A stretch of DNA of 64,000 bases from an uncultured Clostridia bacterium (lineage in GTDB: Bacteria; Bacillota; Clostridia; Oscillospirales; Acutalibacteraceae), in NCBI GenBank assembly GCA_938034875.1, contig CALHND010000004.1, forward strand, positions 62,001 through 126,000, given 5' to 3'. The first letter of the stretch is position 1, and the number at the start of each line of letters is the position of its first letter. Below the pieces are notes generated by a model. It did no database searches. It saw nothing but the letters and a program-made list of their open reading frames with translations, and had not been told where the DNA came from. Shown one piece after another: positions 61,212 through 64,000 of this stretch. Both the position numbers and the translations under genes were made by a program.

Positions 61212-62296
61212 TTTACACCACCGAGCACAAGTATTGCCGAAAATGACAGTATCATTCCAATGAAAATACAAAGTATAACAGATAATAATATTGTCAAAAC
61301 ATCATCAAAGCTTTGTATAACAGAAACAGCTTTTCCTGCTTCATTTCCCGAAATTATAAATGAACATAGTTTTACGGATATTTTCCATGCCACAAGTTCA
61401 GCTAAAACTGGTAGAAACAAAAATACAATTACTATAATTGCAAATATGCCTAATCCTGAGCGCATTACTGTAATACCGCCTATTACAGTGTTTAACACTT
61501 CGCTGATATATGAACCGACAACAGGTATTGAAGTACCGAATATAAATTTACCTGTTCTGACAGCTACTGTATCAGCAGCAGAGGTAATCACCGACTGCAC
61601 TGATGTAATTGCTGCAAATACAGTGGTTATTAATGAAAGACACCAAATTATTGCTTTTTTAACAGATGATAATATATCTTTAAACATGTTATCTGAAACT
61701 ACAGACGATAGATTAAATGCAAAATAACCGACTGACACAGGCATAATAATGTTATTAGCAAGAAACATGAAAAACTGGGTAAATAAATATGTAGATGAGG
61801 TGTACATTACTGCCGATGTTCCCTGCTGCGAAATAGTCATAAATGCAGCAAAAACAGGTAAAAATGCAAATAAGAAAACACCACACGAACTTATACAGTC
61901 TATTACATCAGTTAAAATGTCTTTAAGCGGAGAAATAATAAATACACAAATTGATAAAGTGAATACTATGTCTGCTATTTTTTTAATATCATTACGATCA
62001 ACAAACAAATTAAGTAGTGATCCAAAAATACATACAGTGAGCACCGACAGCATTTTTGAAAATGGCAAGCTTATATCACTAAATAACACCTTAAATACAG
62101 CGCCAATTCCCTGCTCTTTTATTAATTCCAGCAAACTGATTAAGCTGTCGATATCAGCGCTTTTCAGTGTATCTTGTACCTCATCAGGAATCAAATTGTA
62201 GGCATCAGTATACGGGTCGTTATCCGCGTAAGCCGGCACTGTAAATAGAACAACGAAAAAAAGGATGGATAAACTCAATATTAAAAATCTTTTCAT
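61208..62296 (-). CDS. spoIIIAE: Stage III sporulation protein SpoIIIAE
   Basis: A 362-residue protein with a signal peptide (ILFFVVLFTVPAYA) and about seven membrane helices, the largest membrane part of the complex. Conserved block: FLPVFAAFMTISQQGTSAVMYTSSTYL and AVRTGKFIFGTSIPVVGSYISEVLNTVIGG. It is predicted to form the channel core for moving material to the forespore. Overlaps spoIIIAD by four bases. Confidence 0.93.
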   Translation of the reverse strand: MKRFLILSLSILFFVVLFTVPAYADNDPYTDAYNLIPDEVQDTLKSADIDSLISLLELIKEQGIGAVFKVLFSDISLPFSKMLSVLTVCIFGSLLNLFVDRNDIKKIADIVFTLSICVFIISPLKDILTDVIDCISSCGVFLFAFLPVFAAFMTISQQGTSAVMYTSSTYLFTQFFMFLANNIIMPVSVGYFAFNLSSVVSDNMFKDILSSVKKAIIWCLSLITTVFAAITSVQSVITSAADTVAVRTGKFIFGTSIPVVGSYISEVLNTVIGGITVMRSGLGIFAIIVIVFLFLPVLAELVAWKISVKLCSFIISGNEAGKAVSVIQSFDDVLTILLSVILCIFIGMILSFSAILVLGGVK

Positions 62297-62682
62297 GTGT
62301 TAAACAAATCCTGTATTATATTTACTAAGTATCCTATAAGAGGCATAGCGAGTGCTAAAATAATTACTTTTGCACATACATCAATACACACGGCCATGCT
62401 GCTATTTCCTGAATCCTTGCATACGCTGCCGGCCATTTCTGCTAAAATGCAAACGCCAACAGCTTTTATTAAGATTTTTAAATATTTTACTGTTTCGCCT
62501 ATATCAAAGACCGACGAATAAATATCTGATATAAGATCATAAAAAGCAGAAATCAAAAATGCAATAGCTATAACAGCAGCTGCAATAATTACGATCAGTG
62601 CATATGTAGAATTGTATTCCTTCAAAAAAGCAGAAAAAATTGACGCAATAACGCAAAGCAGAATAATAGATATCGTATTCAT
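62293..62682 (-). CDS. spoIIIAD: Stage III sporulation protein SpoIIIAD
   Basis: A 129-residue protein with about four membrane helices, matching SpoIIIAD in length and pattern (YLKILIKAVGVCILAEMAGSVCKDSGNSSMA). Overlaps spoIIIAC and spoIIIAE by four bases each, so translation is coupled. Confidence 0.9.
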   Translation of the reverse strand: MNTISIILLCVIASIFSAFLKEYNSTYALIVIIAAAVIAIAFLISAFYDLISDIYSSVFDIGETVKYLKILIKAVGVCILAEMAGSVCKDSGNSSMAVCIDVCAKVIILALAMPLIGYLVNIIQDLFNT

Positions 62683-62873
62683 AAATCAAACAATGATTTG
62701 ACCGTGTCAAACAGGTTGCTTATTTCACCAATCAGCATCATAAGCACAACTATTAGTCCGGCTATCGTTGTCATCATAGCCTGATCTTCCCTACCGGAAC
62801 GAATAAGCAATTGATTGAAAACAGCCACTATAATTCCTATTGCAGCTATTTTGAATATAAATTCTACATCCAT
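62679..62873 (-). CDS. spoIIIAC: Stage III sporulation protein SpoIIIAC
   Basis: A 64-residue protein with two membrane helices: VEFIFKIAAIGIIVAVFNQLLIRSGREDQAMMTTIAGLIVVL, a strongly conserved SpoIIIAC pattern. Normal length. It works with SpoIIIAD in the membrane complex. Confidence 0.93.
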   Translation of the reverse strand: MDVEFIFKIAAIGIIVAVFNQLLIRSGREDQAMMTTIAGLIVVLMMLIGEISNLFDTVKSLFDL

Positions 62874-62891
62874 TATGAACCTCCGTAATTT

Positions 62892-63305
62892 TTAAATAGC
62901 CAAAATAAATATTGTAATTCCTACACAAATTCCTGTTGCTGCCGTAACCTTTCCGCGCTTACTAAAATCTTCTTCAGCTTGCTCACGGCGACGCTTTATT
63001 AAATTTAAAAAAATATCACAGGTGTTAATTAAAATTTCGGAGTTACTGACAGAACATTCATTCAATAAATTATCAAGGCTGCTTTTTTCATCGGCTAAAA
63101 GCGTACTGAATTTAACATTTGTTTTTAGTGTATACAATGACTTAAGTTCAACATATTGCTTTATATTAAGCACAAAATTATATAGCTTTTCCAGCTCATT
63201 TATTCTTTTAATCATGCCTAAATAGACATACATAGCGATCATTGCCGGGCAAAGGCTGATAAAGATAATTCCAACTATTTTAACTGTTAACATATGTATA
63301 ATCAT
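62892..63305 (-). CDS. spoIIIAB: SpoIIIAB-like protein, shortened
   Basis: A 137-residue protein with a membrane helix at each end (VKIVGIIFISLCPAMIAMYVYL and GICVGITIFILAI) and a helical middle. The layout and position are those of SpoIIIAB, but the Bacillus protein has about 171 residues, so the middle is about 35 shorter. An alternative start is ATG 63293 (MLTVKI); neither start has a good binding site, and the gene overlaps spoIIIAA, suggesting coupled translation. SpoIIIAB resembles GspF-type platform proteins. Confidence 0.8.
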   Translation of the reverse strand: MIIHMLTVKIVGIIFISLCPAMIAMYVYLGMIKRINELEKLYNFVLNIKQYVELKSLYTLKTNVKFSTLLADEKSSLDNLLNECSVSNSEILINTCDIFLNLIKRRREQAEEDFSKRGKVTAATGICVGITIFILAI

Positions 63306-64000
63306 ATTGGGGTGCTGCCCCGATTTTGTCCATTTTTATTACAACGGCGAAAAAACCGTATTCCTGAAGTTTGGATAATATAAAGGAATTGGACATTTCG
63401 CTGAAGCTATGGAACGTAGCTATTACCTTTACCCCGGCATTTGCAATTTTGTGCATAATTTCGCAGTCATCGAATCCTATTTCATCAAATATTATCACAT
63501 CGGGAGACATTGTTCTGAGTGCAATTTCAGCGGCGTTTTTTTTGTTACAATTGCTTATTACATCGCAAAATGCACCTAATTCGAAACCATTATTTCCAAA
63601 AACATTTGCTGCAATCTCGTTTCGTTCGTCTATTATACATACTTTAGTTTTTCTTTCAGAAAGGCTTTGTGCAATATCTCTTATTAATGTTGTTTTACCG
63701 CAGGAAGGGCGACCGCACAAAAGCAAGTGATTACCATTTTCCAAAAATTCTGCGGCAATATTTGCACCATATGTAGAAATATGTCGTGCGATACGAAAGT
63801 TAAAAGAATAAATGTCATTACACGACAATATTACACCTTTATTTGAAAATGAACCGCAAACACCGACTCTATGGCCGTTTTTTAAGGTTATATAGCCGCT
63901 TGCAATTTGATTTTCATAGGCTGAAAATGAATATCCGCACATTCTTTTAATACACTCATTAAATTCACTGCGGTTAGTAGTAATGCAAGTGTTTGTAAGT
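63280..64000 (-). CDS. spoIIIAA: Stage III sporulation ATPase SpoIIIAA, 5' end beyond the window
   Basis: The frame stays open to the right edge: before the internal Met it reads LTNTCITTNRSEFNECIKR, so the gene starts outside. Motifs: GYITLKNGHRVGVCG, Walker A GRPSCGKTTLIRD, IIDERNEIA and Walker B PDVIIFDEIG, ending in a C-terminal ATPase region. It is the motor of the mother cell-forespore channel, related to type II/IV secretion ATPases. About 240 residues are present of the roughly 300 usual. First gene of the operon; its sigma-E promoter is not visible. Confidence 0.93.
   Translation of the reverse strand, partial: LTNTCITTNRSEFNECIKRMCGYSFSAYENQIASGYITLKNGHRVGVCGSFSNKGVILSCNDIYSFNFRIARHISTYGANIAAEFLENGNHLLLCGRPSCGKTTLIRDIAQSLSERKTKVCIIDERNEIAANVFGNNGFELGAFCDVISNCNKKNAAEIALRTMSPDVIIFDEIGFDDCEIMHKIANAGVKVIATFHSFSEMSNSFILSKLQEYGFFAVVIKMDKIGAAPQYDYTYVNS

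Overview
The window looks like a chromosome segment of a low-GC, spore-forming anaerobic Firmicute of the class Clostridia, probably a gut Ruminococcaceae/Oscillospiraceae-type organism. Supporting signs are a spoIIIA operon, a pdaA-like spore-cortex deacetylase, T-box and tetrahydrofolate riboswitch control, the MEP isoprenoid gene dxs, a dimeric-type GlyRS, GTP-dependent PEP carboxykinase, and the order spoIIIA - asp23 family - nusB - xseAB - ispA - dxs - tlyA - nadK - argR - recN. Species cannot be told from the sequence alone.

Region 1 (1-9.1 kb) is accessory DNA. It holds the start of an XRE regulator, a 54-residue small protein, a parA relic whose C-terminal half is inverted, a MarR - Cys-rich KTR - two-gene ABC exporter cassette, a decayed mobile-element gene with a frameshift and a stop, three copies of a hairpin-rich repeat resembling a structured RNA, and a TetR-controlled MFS transporter broken by a frameshift in a run of seven A. 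It ends next to an initiator tRNA-fMet gene.

Region 2 (9.2-47.2 kb) is core genome, mostly on the + strand: two polysaccharide deacetylases, a topoisomerase IV-like pair, rsmD-coaD, a membrane pseudokinase with PASTA domains, glyS, rpsO, pnp, a THF-riboswitch-controlled folT, rlmB, a large protein that looks like a catalytically dead P-type ATPase, an abrB-like regulator, a four-gene surface-glycan set (GT-C transferase, CapD-type dehydratase, aminotransferase, phosphoglycosyl transferase), a two-component system with an HtrA-like protease, polA-rimI-tsaD, pckG, tRNA-Arg and a SulP transporter.

Region 3 (47.3-64 kb) is entirely on the - strand: a Xer-type recombinase, tyrS with a T-box leader, recN-argR-nadK-tlyA-dxs-ispA-xseB-xseA - a second TsaD-like gene - nusB, an Asp23-family gene, and spoIIIAH to spoIIIAA (spoIIIAA runs off the right edge). 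The change from mainly + to all - genes falls at the Xer gene, beside a palindrome with the 11-6-11 spacing of a dif site, so this may be the replication terminus.

Best candidates for new biology are the three-copy structured repeat, the pseudo-P-type ATPase with its long acidic N-terminus, the PASTA pseudokinase, the dif-like palindrome at the strand switch, the second TsaD paralogue and the long pnp leader hairpin. All family calls come from reading motifs by eye; no search was run.
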